A stretch of 64,000 nucleotides of DNA, taken from assembly GCA_047967505.1 (NCBI GenBank), contig CM106540.1. One strand, written 5' to 3'. This DNA is from Dipteris shenzhenensis. Its lineage: Eukaryota; Polypodiophyta; Polypodiopsida; Gleicheniales. The notes under the pieces were generated by a model. The model did not search any database and had not been told where the DNA came from. It was given only the letters and a program-made list of their open reading frames with translations. This document shows, piece by piece, positions 10,613-22,104 of this stretch; the first letter of the stretch is position 1; every line of letters starts with the position of its first letter. Position numbers and translations under genes: made by a program.

Positions 10613-11660
10613 ATGCAAATATGTGTTGGAGAGTGTAGGATGAGTTCTGTCGAAGGAATTTAGCTTCTAACAAAAAAAGTCATGGCAAAGTTTTCCTTGT
10701 CTATTGGTTGTCTGGACCAAAATTGTTGTTGTGCGCCTTGTGGTATACATGCCAAGACTAAAGGATGGATGGATTTTAGCAAAGCTGCAGTGCTCTACAC
10801 ATAAACTTGAAATATACATGAAAATTGCTAGACCAAAGATTCGCAATGTAATCCAACCATTATGTGCTTTGATCATTCTATTAGGGCCATACTCAACAAT
10901 GTACCACTAGTTCTTCCTGACCTAAAAACTAAAGGACAGGTTGCTTGTCTATCCTTTTGGTTAAAAGGGACAACTAAGGATGTTGTGAAAGCTCAAATTA
11001 CTTACCTATACTCGACACAATTCTCTACAAAATGAGTTGACTTCACAACTTGTGGAAGTCTCTCCTTTGCCTCCAAGCTGATAGATTGAGCTAGATTCAC
11101 GTGATTACAACCATAAGCTTTATAATTTTAATAATTTAGCTATCATAGCACCCATCTCTCCGGAATCGATGACAACTTTAACAAATTTCTTTTAAGATGT
11201 GTTGAAGACTGTAGGGTGAATGTTGTCAAAGGAATTCAACTTCTACCAAAAATCTCATGTTTAGCTTTTCCTTTCCCATTGGTTGTTTGAAAAAAAACAT
11301 TGTTGTTTACCCCTTGGTATGTATGTGAGGACTAAACGATAGATGGATTTTAACAAAGCTTAGGAAGAGTTCTACACACAATTTTTGGAGCCTTTTTAAA
11401 CCCTATTTCAAATGTACATGTGTATTTCTAGACCTAGGATCGTAATGTCATTCGAGTATTATGTGGTTTGACCATTGTATTTGGTCTATACTCAACAACT
11501 TACCATTAGTTCTTCTTGACCTAAAAGCTAAAGCACTAGTTGCTTGCGTGTCCCTTTGGTTAAAAGGGACAACCGAGGATGTCACGAAAGATTATATCTA
11601 TACTAGATACAATTATTGTATGAAGCTCTTACTAATATCGAGAAAGGTAGGAATAGACCT
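10600..11660 (+). repeat. Diverged direct duplication (about 10600-11030 and 11190-11620)
   Basis: Both halves contain, in order, a GTGTTG.AGA.TGTAGG word, CCTTGT.TATTGGTTGT, GATGGATTTTA.CAAAGCT, CATACTCAACAA.(G/T)TACCA, TAGTTCTTC.TGACCTAAAA and GGTTAAAAGGGACAAC. They differ by many substitutions and indels, so the duplication is much older than the adjacent 140-bp array. No coding domain is visible in either half. Confidence 0.75.
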
Positions 11661-12229
11661 ATATTAACTCAATTAGGATAGGTGGAGCAAAAATGATTGA
11701 AAATCATTTAAACACCAAGAGTTTTTCCTTGCCTTGGAAAAGAGGTCATGATGCGGCATGATCTCCTCTGGCATGGTAGGTGGATTTGGATCTTTACATT
11801 TCTCGCAGTAATGGTAAATGGTTCTTTCCTAAGACCTTGTAAAGATGGGATGTTCTTCCATTGCCTCTATGGAAATAATTTGTTATCTCTCATGCATCCA
11901 AATAAAATTATTTAGCAAGTTTGCAAGTCCTTAAAAACACATCAATGGCAAAAATGAATAGAATAAATTTTGATTGCACTCTAGACCTAGACTATAGTAA
12001 AGAAAGACATGAAGAACTAATCATACCTGAAGAGAAAAAAGTACTTAATATGTTAAGCCAACCCAGTAAAAGAGAAAACCTTTGTCAAAACAGTTTATTT
12101 CAATAGCTTTCTAACCTTCCATGATGAGATTTTCTAGATCTATATTAAACATACAACCTTAGTTCCCAGTTAGATAAATTTGGGCAATCAGACTAGTTTC
12201 AACTTGGTATGAACCTACCAAGAGAGCTC
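11661..12229. other. Intergenic sequence, nothing recognised
   Basis: AT-rich DNA without recognisable coding, RNA or mobile-element features. The frame at 11921-12106 has no known motif. Confidence 0.45.
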
Positions 12230-13200
12230 TTATAGAGCTATTTGATTGGGATCATTGAAATCCCACAACTTAATAAGAGTGTGTTTTCCCTATGCTATGC
12301 AATATTACTCACCACCTTGGTAAGTTATTAAAGACAATAAAATTCTTGTCTAGGTTAGGATTTAGATTAATCACAATCATTAATGATAGTGAAAATACCA
12401 ATTCATTGTAAACCAAAATAATGCCATGCAAATTCTTAAGCCTAGCAAATCAACCCCATTGAAAAAATTTTAAATACACATCCGATGACCAATTTACTAG
12501 TAGTAGTCTCTTTGGTTCATGGGCCCAAGTTGTATATGAAACTTTTTTTTAAGCACAAGATTTCATAACTGCCACCATTCATTAACTCTTCTAGACTAGA
12601 TGTGCATGCAATTAGCTATATTTTGTAGGTCTAAGAACAATGATTTATGTTTAAATACTTCAACACCTTCTTTTAACAATTAGCCTTACGTAGGTCCCTA
12701 CAAAATATGTGAAACTCTAAAAATAATTGGAAGGGTACTTTTGCAAATGACACTACAAGAATCCAGGTTCAATTACTCTTGCTCCTTCTTGCAATAACCA
12801 GCCCTTAGGTAGCTCCCTAAAATATATGTAAAATCTCTACAAATAGTTGGAAGTGTCCGTTTTCGAAATTTGCACCACAAAAGATGAAAATGTTCTACAA
12901 AAGGTTGCAATAATAGTGTTAATGGTTTGCAAACCCACTATCTTAAATTATGCAAGACACACCAACACAATGCACCCCTACTTGAACCTACCGCCCATCT
13001 TTGCCTTCCCTCTTGCCCAATTAGGGTTAAGGAATATGGCTACTCACATGCATGAAGATTCGATAAAACTTGCAGGTTGTGATGGCTCGGAACCCCTTTT
13101 TCCCAAGCTTGAACTAATCTAGAAGCTTCTATTAAATCAAATTCATGTGTGTATCCATGGTAAAGAGGGGTTTTGGGGTACCTTAAGATTATATACATAA
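12230..13200 (+). repeat. Old dispersed repeat, unit 1
   Basis: The unit contains AGCTCTTATAGAGCTA.TTGAT, CTATGCTATGCAATATTACTC, ACCAATTTACTAGTAGTA, GTGCATGCAATTA, ACTTGCAGGTTGTGATGGC, CCCAAGCTTGAACT and AGAAGCTTCTATTAAATC. The same words in the same order recur at 15085-15600, 17285-17560 and 17815-18625. Identity is moderate with many indels. It has no open frame of note; origin is unknown, perhaps an extinct non-autonomous element or repeated local duplication. Confidence 0.65.
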
Positions 13201-14150
13201 TCTAACAAATAAATACTCAAGCACATAGAACCCCTTTTCCATTCCTAGTATTGAGCCCAAAAGAATCCCTTCACACACTAAGCACAAAGTTGAATTGAAT
13301 TGTGCACAAAGCAACTCTTGTCCATTGGCAAATCAACATAGCCCCCACTTAGCACATGAATCATAAAGCTGATGTTATGAAAATTAAAATTAAACATGAT
13401 CACAAATGCATGATTTACCAAAACCATAGAATCAAAGAACAAGGAAATAAGTGGGGGAGAAAAGAGAGAGTGACACTGCATGGGGTCCAATCTGCCCCCC
13501 CTAAATGGTGGCTCTTGCTTCCCATCTAGAGTATTTATAATTATAATTCCAAAAAGCAAAGAGCCAATATTAGTACATCCAAAAGCATCCCTTGTCCACA
13601 ATTAGAGGGATTGCTCAACATAGCTCCATGAGCTCAAAATATCACAAGGCTTAATATGCCCTCATCCACAATTAATAAAATAAATTAGCCTACGGCTTGA
13701 TATTCATTTCTTTACAATATGGCTCATGGCCTTTGGCAACCATTCGATACTTCGAACAATCCAAATCACCTTCACCATCTTCGCTCCTCATTATCGAACT
13801 CATCATATGTACTCAAGCCACCAATTGTGTTAGTTGTTACAACCAATTGAGGAATCATCACACCAACTAATCCCAACACAATTGTACACTTACGCTAGTG
13901 GTAATGTGTATTCTTCTATGTAGTGATCACTGTCTCTGCTGTGTAGAGATCATATGGAATTGTGTCAATCTCTGTGGAGAATGCCACCAATGGAGAATGG
14001 CAGTGGTGCCAATCTCATACCATGACCTGAAAACATGCACAAGGAATCCTAAACTCACATGTGCATTGGCACTTTTGCCATTATCCTATTGCAGCCAATA
14101 AAATTAGTGGAATGTCAATAGAAAAAATAAGCGGAATCATCATGAGGGGA
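13201..14150. other. Intergenic, no gene recognised
   Basis: The frame on the minus strand at 13278-13601 is open for 107 codons but shows no domain. The sequence is rich in short words shared with the surrounding old repeats. Confidence 0.4.
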
Positions 14151-14159
14151 AGTGCCGAA

Positions 14160-14331
14160 ATGGATTAGAACTCCCACAGAAGGCTTGGTGGAAGTACGAA
14201 GGATCCTGAGATAAAGCCTGAAAGGACAAGTTCCAGGGTGACACAAATTTTGAAAGCTTGTGGCAGCATAGGAGCCATAGACAAGGGCCGAGAAATACAT
14301 GCTGAGATTGCAGGAAAGGGGTTGTTGAGGC
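14160..14331 (+). pseudogene. PLS-type PPR gene fragment
   Basis: In one frame this reads IKPERTSS, then ILKACGSIGAIDKGREIHAE, then IAGKGLL. The run LKACGS.GA...G..IH..I...GL is characteristic of the L/S motifs of plant PLS-class PPR proteins, organelle RNA-binding proteins often acting in RNA editing. A stop lies a few codons upstream, and the frame is lost after GLL, so only about 40-50 residues remain. A YLGAPLG-like stretch right after it (about 14337-14360) could instead be a LINE RT remnant. Confidence 0.5.
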
Positions 14332-14853
14332 CAAATTGTTAGGTACCTAGGGGCCCCTCTAGGTGTGGGCATCACTCTCAAGCAACGTTTCCTTTGGTTC
14401 ATCCATGCAAGGTTCTTCGGCAAGAAAAAAAACGTAAGCGTTGGTCTGCATGCATGGAGGAATGCCTACAAAGCATGGTGCTTGAAGAAAGGGAAACCAA
14501 AAACACGAACATTAAAGAGCGCATGCAACAAATGTTTCCCCTCTACAATATTTCAACATCAACCATCAAAAGCAAGATCTCAAAAATTAAGCGCACCCAC
14601 GGAAAATACACACCATGCTACCAATTGCAATAACACTAGTAACACTAGCGACATTAGTATTAACATGGAATCACCCACAATACTAAACATTTAGCCTAGC
14701 AAAACACACGTACTTAGGCATCCCAAACTAAACCCCACAAAACATCCACTAGGAACCCCGTCGCGTCCGGTGGGCTCCTATAAAATACTTTGCCATAATC
14801 ACACTTGACTAAAATAAAATAAATTCCATATCAAGATATAATAGAAATTCAAT

Positions 14854-15027
14854 TCCATAACAGCTGACTTGACTATAACCCAAATTTCCTTGTTCCCATG
14901 ATGAATGTATCACATCTTGACAACACCCCCTTGCGCAATTTCCATAACAGCTGACTTGACTATAACCAAAATTTCCTTGTTCCCATGATGAATGTATCAC
15001 ATCTTGACAACACCCCCTTGCGCAACT
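14854..15027 (+). repeat. 87-bp tandem duplication
   Basis: TCCATAACAGCTGACTTGAC through CACCCCCTTGCGCAA is repeated twice with period 87 and almost no differences. It is a recent local duplication in otherwise old repeat sequence. Confidence 0.92.
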
Positions 15028-15084
15028 ATCCCTGACTAGGCAAGCTTTGTAGTAATTGAAACACATGTGCAACCAAAAATTGAA

Positions 15085-15600
15085 AGAGCTCTTAGAGAGC
15101 TACTTGGTTAGGACCACCATCCACAACTTGATAAGAGTGTTTGTTATCTATGCTATGCAATATTCCTCACTACCTTTGGCAAGGCTATCAAAAACAAAAA
15201 CATTCATGCTCTTAAATTAAAAACAATTCATTAATGATGGTAAACTAGCAATTCACTACAAACCAAAACAACTCCATACAAACTCATACGGCTAGTGAGT
15301 CAACCCCATTGACTAAACATGAAATCACCAATTTACTAGTAGTATCCACCATTTGCCAACTCTTTAGGACTAGAGGTGCATGCAATCAACCATGATTTGT
15401 ACGTCTAGGAACAACGATTTGGTTTAGCTACTCCATCTCATTTTTGCAAAAATAAGCCCTTAGGTCCCTCTACAAAATATGTGAAAGTTCTATAGATATT
15501 TGGAAGGGTAATTTTTACAATTTGACACTACAAAACATGCAAATGGTCTATGGAATTTTGCAACACATAGTGTAAGTGGTGCAAACCCACTATCGTAATG
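15085..15600 (+). repeat. Old dispersed repeat, unit 2 (partial)
   Basis: Shares with unit 1 AGCTCTTAGAGAGCTACTTGG, CTATGCTATGCAATATT, AATTTACTAGTAGTA and GTGCATGCAATCA in the same order. It lacks the later GCAGGTTGT-CCCAAGCTTGA part, which appears separately at 17285. Confidence 0.6.
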
Positions 15601-16279
15601 CATGCAATGTTTTTTTTTTAAAATCAGCATTGCCAGCTTTTATTACCTTGTAAACAAAACATTACAAAAGTGGGCTGACTTGCAAGGTAGACTACCCACA
15701 GCCTACACAATAGAGCAGCAAGTTACAGTCCCATTACACGAAGCTCTGAAAGCCATCCCTGACTATTTGATTATAGAGTTGATTGTGGTGAGACTGTGGT
15801 ACCTATATCTAAGAGCATCACCTTAACCACACATCTTCTCTAAATCCAAGACCCACTCCAGTCCCAAACACTACCTTATTACAAACAATCCAAATTTCAA
15901 GGAAAACTGTTGTGCGTATATAAGGCAAGTGCACACAGAGTCAATGGTAGCTATTGAGGTTCACTAAGGAGTACCAACCTCCACTTGGTGCAAATATTAA
16001 ACCTTCTCAACAATCCAACTACCGTGATAGCGCCTACAACCTTGCTTCAAAATCTTTTGGCAATCAAACAAGACCAGAACAGATGAGAGAGGTCTTCAAA
16101 TGCCTATCCACATAGTGGACACTAAGGGTAAATATTCTTCAACTAGGCCATTTTACATATGAGGGTGAGTCACATGTGTAATACCTTCCATAGCATAAAG
16201 CTAGCCTTCTAGGCCCTACATCCCTTCCATATATCCTTTCCATATATCCTTTAGTTTGTCCTTCCACCACCTAGAAGAT

Positions 16280-16909
16280 CTTTAGACTTCCATGTAGCAT
16301 TTAGGTGCCCTATACAATGTCCTTGCAGAAATTTTATGGAGAGAGACCCTCCCAACATTCCATTGATTTACCCTCCATGGGATGCTACCCATCACTTGAG
16401 TAATCAATGCCACTTCTCTATTATTCAAATGGAACTGCTCAACTATCCACCTTACCAGTCTTTGATTGGCTCTCCTTTGATTTGACATATGCAATCAAGT
16501 GCATAACCCTTTATTATGCATGCTACTTGCCCAGGGAAGTTCCATCAAAGCCAATGGATCCTCACCATGAGAAACCGCCTTGCTCCACCATAAGGTCTCG
16601 TGGATACTAACATCCGCACTAGATCTTGTTCTTCCCTTCTAGGTCCACAAACCCCACAAGCCTTCCAAGCATTAACAAGCCCACCACCAAGTTCCAACCT
16701 TGTACCCTGAGGGAAAATATAGAACGACTCTGCTTGTACCAGGAAAGGTTTTTCCCATACTTCTTACCTACCCCCTTCTCTACAAACCATCTGACATGTT
16801 CCACCCATGGAACCTCACGCAAAATAGGCAACCACTTTGATAGCAAAGCAACATTTTTCTGGTTGACATCTAGCACCCCTAGACCACCCCCTTCCTTGGG
16901 TTCTTTCAA
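16280..16909 (-). pseudogene. LINE fragment, region after reverse transcriptase
   Basis: Minus-strand residues EGGGLGVLDVNQKNVALLSK then WLPILREVPW match the GGLG....N.ALL.KW motif found downstream of the RT core in plant L1-type LINEs. Further along, IPWRVNQWNVGRVSLHKIS may belong to the same tail. Stops and frame changes are frequent, and endonuclease and RT core are absent. It may extend to about 15830. Confidence 0.5.
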
Positions 16910-17284
16910 TGCCTCCTATGGCAAACAATGTAGATAACAAATCCTTGGTGAAGGTTTTGGAGAAAATTGTTAATGGGGGATGATATTCCATGTGTAGTTT
17001 TGTCCGTCAAGATGCCCATTGGCCCTCTTTGCACAGTGCCTCTAATAACAACAATGAAAAAATGGCTTCTAGGGATGATATGAGTGTTGAGAGATTTTGT
17101 GAGGCCTAAGCTAGAATGGCTGAATGAATTCCCTAGGACCTGGTTGGAAATTGAGAGGCTATTTTGGGCATTTGTATGGTTGGAGGATGGTAAGAACATG
17201 CAATGACATTAACACAATGCTCCTCCTCACCCTTTCTCATGTGACACTCGGGGTAAAGGAAGAGGGGAACTCACATGCATGCAA

Positions 17285-17560
17285 CTTCAACAAAACTTGC
17301 AGGTTGTAATTGCCCAAAACCTCTTCTTCCCCAAGCTTGAAGTGGCCTAGAAGCTTCCATAAAATCAGACTGATTGTGTGTACATGTAGCAAAGAGGGGG
17401 TTTTGGGCACTTTAACATTTGTATAAGTAAAGAAACAAATAAATAATCACAGTTCATATGTACATCCATACTAAGGTACATAGAGCCCTTCTTCCATTCC
17501 CAAAATTGGCTCGAAAGCATCCCTTCACACGGAAAGCACAAAGCCAAATTTAATTGTGCA
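17285..17560 (+). repeat. Old dispersed repeat, 3' part
   Basis: Contains ACTTGCAGGTTGTAATTGCC, CCCCAAGCTTGAAGTGGCC, AGAAGCTTCCATAAAATC and AGAGGGGGTTTTGGGC, matching the end of unit 1 near 13070-13190. Confidence 0.65.
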
Positions 17561-17814
17561 CAAAGCTCAACCCATAATCATCCCTTATCACTTGAATCAC
17601 AAAAACTGACTTGAAAACTTCCCTTTTCCCATGACAAATATACCACACTTCAACAACAAGGTGGGACGTGAGCTATGATAAGAAGAAGCGAATCAATATC
17701 CAAAAAACACAAATTCTCGGTTCTTCCATAATTGTTTTAGATCTCCCCTTCCCAACTATCCCTTAGTAGGAAAGCCCTAATGTCATTGAAACCCAAGTGT
17801 TCAACCAAAATCCA

Positions 17815-18625
17815 AAAGAGGTCTTATAGAGGTACTTGATTAGGACCAATGAAATCAGTGTGTGTCCCTTATGTTATGCAATATTACTCTGCGCCTTTAG
17901 CAAGACTATCAAAGATAAGAAAATTCCTACCTATGTTAGATAGCAATTCGCTACAAACCAAACAAACACCATGCAAACACCTAAACCTAGCAAATTGACT
18001 TGATAGAAAAAATTTTAAATACACATCAAACCACCAAATTACAAGTAGAATCCTCTTTGGTTATTTGGACTACCCAAGCTGTGTATGAACTTTTTCTTTA
18101 GCAAGAGCTTTTGTTAGTCCCACCATTCGTCAACTCTTCTTAACTAGAGGTGCATGTGATTCACTGAACAACATTTTAGGTTTATCTACTCCAGCTCCTC
18201 CTTGCAATAATCACCCCTTAGGTAGGTTTCCTACAAAATATGTGAAAGATCTACAAATAGTTGGAAGGGTACTTTTGGCCGACTGGCAATACAAAGATTT
18301 GGGTTCAATTGCTCCTGCTCCTTCTTGCAACAATCAACACTTAGGTAGGTCCCCACAAAATATGTGAAAGCTCTACAAATAGTTAGAAGGGCACTTTTTG
18401 CAATTGGTGCTACAAAAGGTTGCAACAAATATGTCAATTGTTTGCAAACCCATTGTCTGAAAACGTGCAAGCCATATCAACAAAATGTACCCATGCTTAA
18501 ACCCATCACCCCTACTTGGGCAACTCACATGCATGGAGCTTCAACACAACTTTAGGTTGTAATGGCAAAGAACTCCGTCTTCCCCAAGCTCTAACTGACC
18601 TAGGAGCTTCCATAAAATTGAATTG
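17815..18625 (+). repeat. Old dispersed repeat, unit 3
   Basis: Holds the whole word order of unit 1, from AGGTCTTATAGAGGTACTTGA through TATGCAATATTACTC and AGGTGCATGTGATT to CCCCAAGCTCTAACTGACCT and AGGAGCTTCCATAAAATTGA. A segment with AATATGTGAAAG.TCTACAAATAGTT is internally duplicated near 18235 and 18357. It stops where the copia-type LTR begins. Confidence 0.65.
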
Positions 18626-18639
18626 ATTTGTGTGTATGT

Positions 18640-18871
18640 GTGGGGAAGACCTGCCCAATACCTACTGCAACAGTGCGACTCCATGCTACTACTGATCCGC
18701 TTCTACTCAGGACCCTGGTGCATCTTGCACACCTTCCGCACACTGCCCTGCAACACCGTACTGATCCGTACAGTGGCTGTCCCCTCTCTTTGGGCATACC
18801 TACCCCAAGTCTCCCTCCCCCATGCTCTCCTCATTTGGAGGCTTATAGATGGGGAGATGACCTTTCCAACA
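18640..18871 (-). repeat. 3' LTR part of gag-only copia-type element
   Basis: Read on the minus strand, this begins TGTTGGAAAGGTC directly after a purine tract (GACAGGGGG), the expected polypurine tract/LTR junction. The end nearest the junction resembles the LTR at 39651-40516 (TATGC.TTCCTCAT.TGG and GGTGAGATGACC-like words). The other end is not defined; the LTR seems truncated near 18640. Confidence 0.55.
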
Positions 18872-19072
18872 CCCCCTGTCACTGACACATCAACACATTG
18901 ATGACGATGCTTCAATAACTCCCTGGTCATAGTCCTTTGGAACATTTTGGTGTCAAAATCTTTTCCTAGCTTTTCATAGAGTGGCTCCTGCTCCATGAGG
19001 TCTAGTTTTGCTTCCGCACACCATCCTGGTACACAGGTCCATCTTTGGTAGTACCTCTTGGCACCACCTACT

Positions 19073-20749
19073 TCAGTCACGTTCCTGCCTTTGAACTCGA
19101 GCAATCCAGCTGTCAACGATCTTCCAGTTGTCCCCCTCATAATGAGTGAACAACATGGAGTCTTCCAGGCACAATGCTTTGAGGGTCTGTTTCAACCCGT
19201 CCTTCCTTTGGCAAGGTTTGCAACCAATGAATATTTCCAGATAACCTAGACCATGAACTTTCGTTGAGTTCTCAAGTAGGTACTCTTCTAGCTTCAGTAG
19301 TCTTTGTCCATCATCTTCTAGCTTTTTGCATCCGAGATTTGAAGAAGCACCAATACTTCCCCTTTTGCCTTCGAAGAAGGCCAATTCCTTCCAATCTCGT
19401 ATCTCCTGAGAAAAAAGAAGAGCAGAGTCTCTCCATAGCATGCTATAAAGGCTCAAATGCAAAATATCAAGTACATACCAGACTATTGTATTGCCTGTGT
19501 GTTTGCTCTGAAAGCAAACCCTGTACCTCATTAAGGCACCCACCAAGAGCCTGTGTAATCCTGTACTATCCCCTTTTGAAGTAAAACATCCATCTGACCA
19601 TGAGACCCCAAGGCCCTCCATGGAATCCACCCTTATGTTAGTGTCAACAGCCATGCACCTGGAAGGTACCAAGTGCTCCATGCTGTCCTTCACCTTCACA
19701 AAGGCATCTGACTCCTCGTCGACCCACATCTCTATGTCATACATCCTCACAGTGATTTCTTGGTCAACATATCTGACCTTGGTAACACTCGGTGATGTCA
19801 CCAGGAACAACTCTTTGATTACCACATTTGCTTTGGCCTCTCCCTTTGAATTTGAGTCGGACTCCTTTTTGTTTTTCCGATCCGCCTTTTTCTTTTTGCA
19901 ATCCTTTGCAAAATGTCCTGGCGTATCACAATAGAAGCACTTATTCTTCTGCTTCGTCGTCTTCGAAGTCTCCTCGTCGTCAGAGTTGTCTTTCTTGGAC
20001 TTGCCACCGTTAGGCTTGTCTTTTCCTTTGCCAACGTAATCCTTCGCCAGCATCGCCCTTTCGTCTTTGTCGTGGTTGTAGAGCTTCTCCCAAGCTTCCT
20101 CCTGTAGCAGTAATGGACCCAACTCCTCAAGCGTCAAAGGTTTGGTCCTTTGTTCTGCTCCCACGGTCGTAATAAAGCTCTTGAAACTCGGAGGTAGTTT
20201 CCTCAGTACTAATAAGGCCAAATGGCATGAGTTTGTCTTGTGACCAACTTCTGATCCCTCACCACCTTGACCTTCGTCAAGTGGCCATGTAATGTATCTC
20301 CTTCTTCCATATCAAGATTGTAGAGTTGATGCTGAAGAAGTAAAATCCAGGATGTGTTGTCCGTCTTGTATAAATCCTTCAGAGTGACCCATGCCTCTAC
20401 TAACGTCTCGGCCATCTGGATATGTGGAAGAACAGAGTCTGCCGTAGTCCCTATGATTAATGCCAGGGCATGGGCATCTCTATCTTCCCAAGCTTCGAGC
20501 TCCTCTCTATCTACTGCCATGAATATCTTCCCTTGCCTATCCACTATGTCCTCCGGCTTTGCCTCCACTCCCGTTGTCAGCTTCCACAACTTTTGAGCCA
20601 CTAAATGACTCCGGATCTTCACTTTCCAGATCGGGGTAGTTGGACCCATCCAGTTTCCCAGACTCTCTGAAGTTAGGGATAGTGAATGAGAGAAAACTGG
20701 GGGAGGAGGAAGGGAGAGCAGGGACTGAAGAGGCTGTAGAGGTCGACAT
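19073..20749 (-). pseudogene. Copia-type gag with CCHC knuckle and conserved C-terminal extension
   Basis: The gene starts at 20749 (MSTSTASSVPALPSS) and needs frame changes near 20645 and 20215. Order: LDGSNYP.IWKVKIRSHL (gag N-terminus), the UBN2-type capsid region (VTLKDLYKTD, LLVLRKLPPSFKSF), a lysine-rich linker, the CCHC knuckle CFYCDTPGHFAKDC (C-X2-C-X4-H-X4-C), then about 230 residues without recognised domain up to the stop at 19073. The extension has no DSG/DTG protease motif, no D-D-E integrase and no YVDD. Its end (CLEDSMLFTHYEGDNW) has a counterpart at 40610-40680. The 382-codon open stretch is long for a dead element, so activity may be fairly recent. Confidence 0.75.
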
Positions 20750-20960
20750 CTCTACTGTTATATCACACAGCAGTCAACCAAACTCAATTTTTAGTAGACT
20801 TGAACTCTGATCGCACCTAGCTGAACCTGAGTCACCCTCCTTCTCGCAAGGGCACAATCCTCTAGTTGTGGAAGTCGATTCCTAAGAGCGTATGAATTAG
20901 GGTCGTCCTTCAACAAGGTCCCTGCCTTCAGGCTCCCACACCTGTGAGCCTCCTACTTGG

Positions 20961-20972
20961 GCTCTAATACCA
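20961..20972 (-). other. Primer-binding site (initiator Met-tRNA type)
   Basis: GCTCTAATACCA on the plus strand is the complement of TGGTATTAGAGC, one base from the canonical TGGTATCAGAGC. It directly abuts the LTR end TGTTAGAA. Confidence 0.8.
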
Positions 20973-21300
20973 TGTTAGAAATGAACCAACAGAGAGTATG
21001 CACAGCGGAAAACTGATAGAATAGCCCAGGAGCTCACATAGTGTAGTGTGGGGTGTGGAATCACAAACTTCTTAACAAATAAACACGAAATTGATAGCTC
21101 TTAGGGATGATCATCTAGCTTCCTAACTAGTGGTGAATCACTCTGAATGCTATCTTTTGAATCCCCCTTTGTGCATGAGCTTCTCCCACTAGTGATTGCT
21201 AGCAAGTGATTGCAAGTACAAGTTGAGGAGGGAACAAGGAAAGGAGAGGAAACCCTTTGGATTTTAACTAGATGGGGAAGCCGGCCCCATTTTTCGATTG
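20973..21300 (-). repeat. 5' LTR of the gag-only element (outer end not resolved)
   Basis: Starts TGTTAGAAATGAACC beside the primer site. The words TAGCCCAGGAGCTCACATAGT resemble TAGCCCAGGAATCACACAGTG in the LTR at 39651. I cannot match its far end to the 3' LTR piece at 18640-18871, so it is either truncated or strongly diverged; the stated right end is a guess. Confidence 0.45.
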
Positions 21301-22100
21301 TAGGAAAATGGTAAAATGACCAATTTCCATAATTTGTCAGCCTTCATCCAAAATTGGCCATTTGGCTAAGTCCTCTACGCGACAATAATAGAACCCACCA
21401 ATTTGACCACCTTACCACGTTTTGCTAGAGAGTCAATGTTATAGCTGACCATCTATCAACCCCTCTATGGACAAACTTTGTATGTTTGTGATGGGAAAAG
21501 CTTTGTATGTTTGAGTTCCATTTAGCATGTTGATAAAAATTTAACCAATGTGGATTTCCAAGTATGGGACAATGCTTGAAGTTATTGGGCACAATGGGGC
21601 CTCATATGATTCCCAGCTATTTGGAACAAGCTTTAATTTCAAGCATACCTGAAGAAAAGATGTTGAAGAAAAGATGTAAGGGCTTGGCATTTTTATGAAG
21701 CTTGAGTAGAAGTCCATAACTTTAAACACTTGTGCATGATGCCTCATAAAAAACAACCTTCCCTACGTCCTATAACCTTACCTGTGAATTAGTTCCCTCA
21801 TCAAGGTGGTAGCACATTGAGGGCGCCAACCCAAGTTGAGTTGATGTGGTCAACATGTCCACCATCCGAACTTGATGGGCCCAATCTTGGCCACTCATTG
21901 CGTGCCCAACCTCGGATGCAAGGCCAATGTGTAAAGACCCTCTATTCTACTTAATTGAACCTTGTAGGACAATAAGACTGGGTTCACACCGGGCCGTGGC
22001 CATCCTTCAAAATGATATGTGAGGGACTACCATCCAATGAAGAGCATGCACTTTATACGTTGCGAACAACTTAGGCAAAAAAGTTGGGTGGCATGTAGGG
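21301..22100. other. Intergenic, nothing recognised
   Basis: No coding motif, repeat or RNA gene recognised. Confidence 0.4.
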
Positions 22101-22104
22101 GTCG

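Larger units (their letters stand above)
18872..20972 (-). mobile_element. Non-autonomous copia-type element, gag-only internal region
   Basis: The internal region runs from the primer-binding site (TGGTATTAGAGC, complement of 20961-20972, one base off the usual plant initiator-Met-tRNA site) to the polypurine tract at about 18872-18880. At 2.1 kb it is too short for gag plus pol. It holds a gag gene with a zinc knuckle and a long C-terminal extension, and no recognisable protease, integrase, RT or RNase H. I infer mobilisation in trans by a related autonomous element. A relative of its 3' end is at 40517-40790. Confidence 0.7.
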
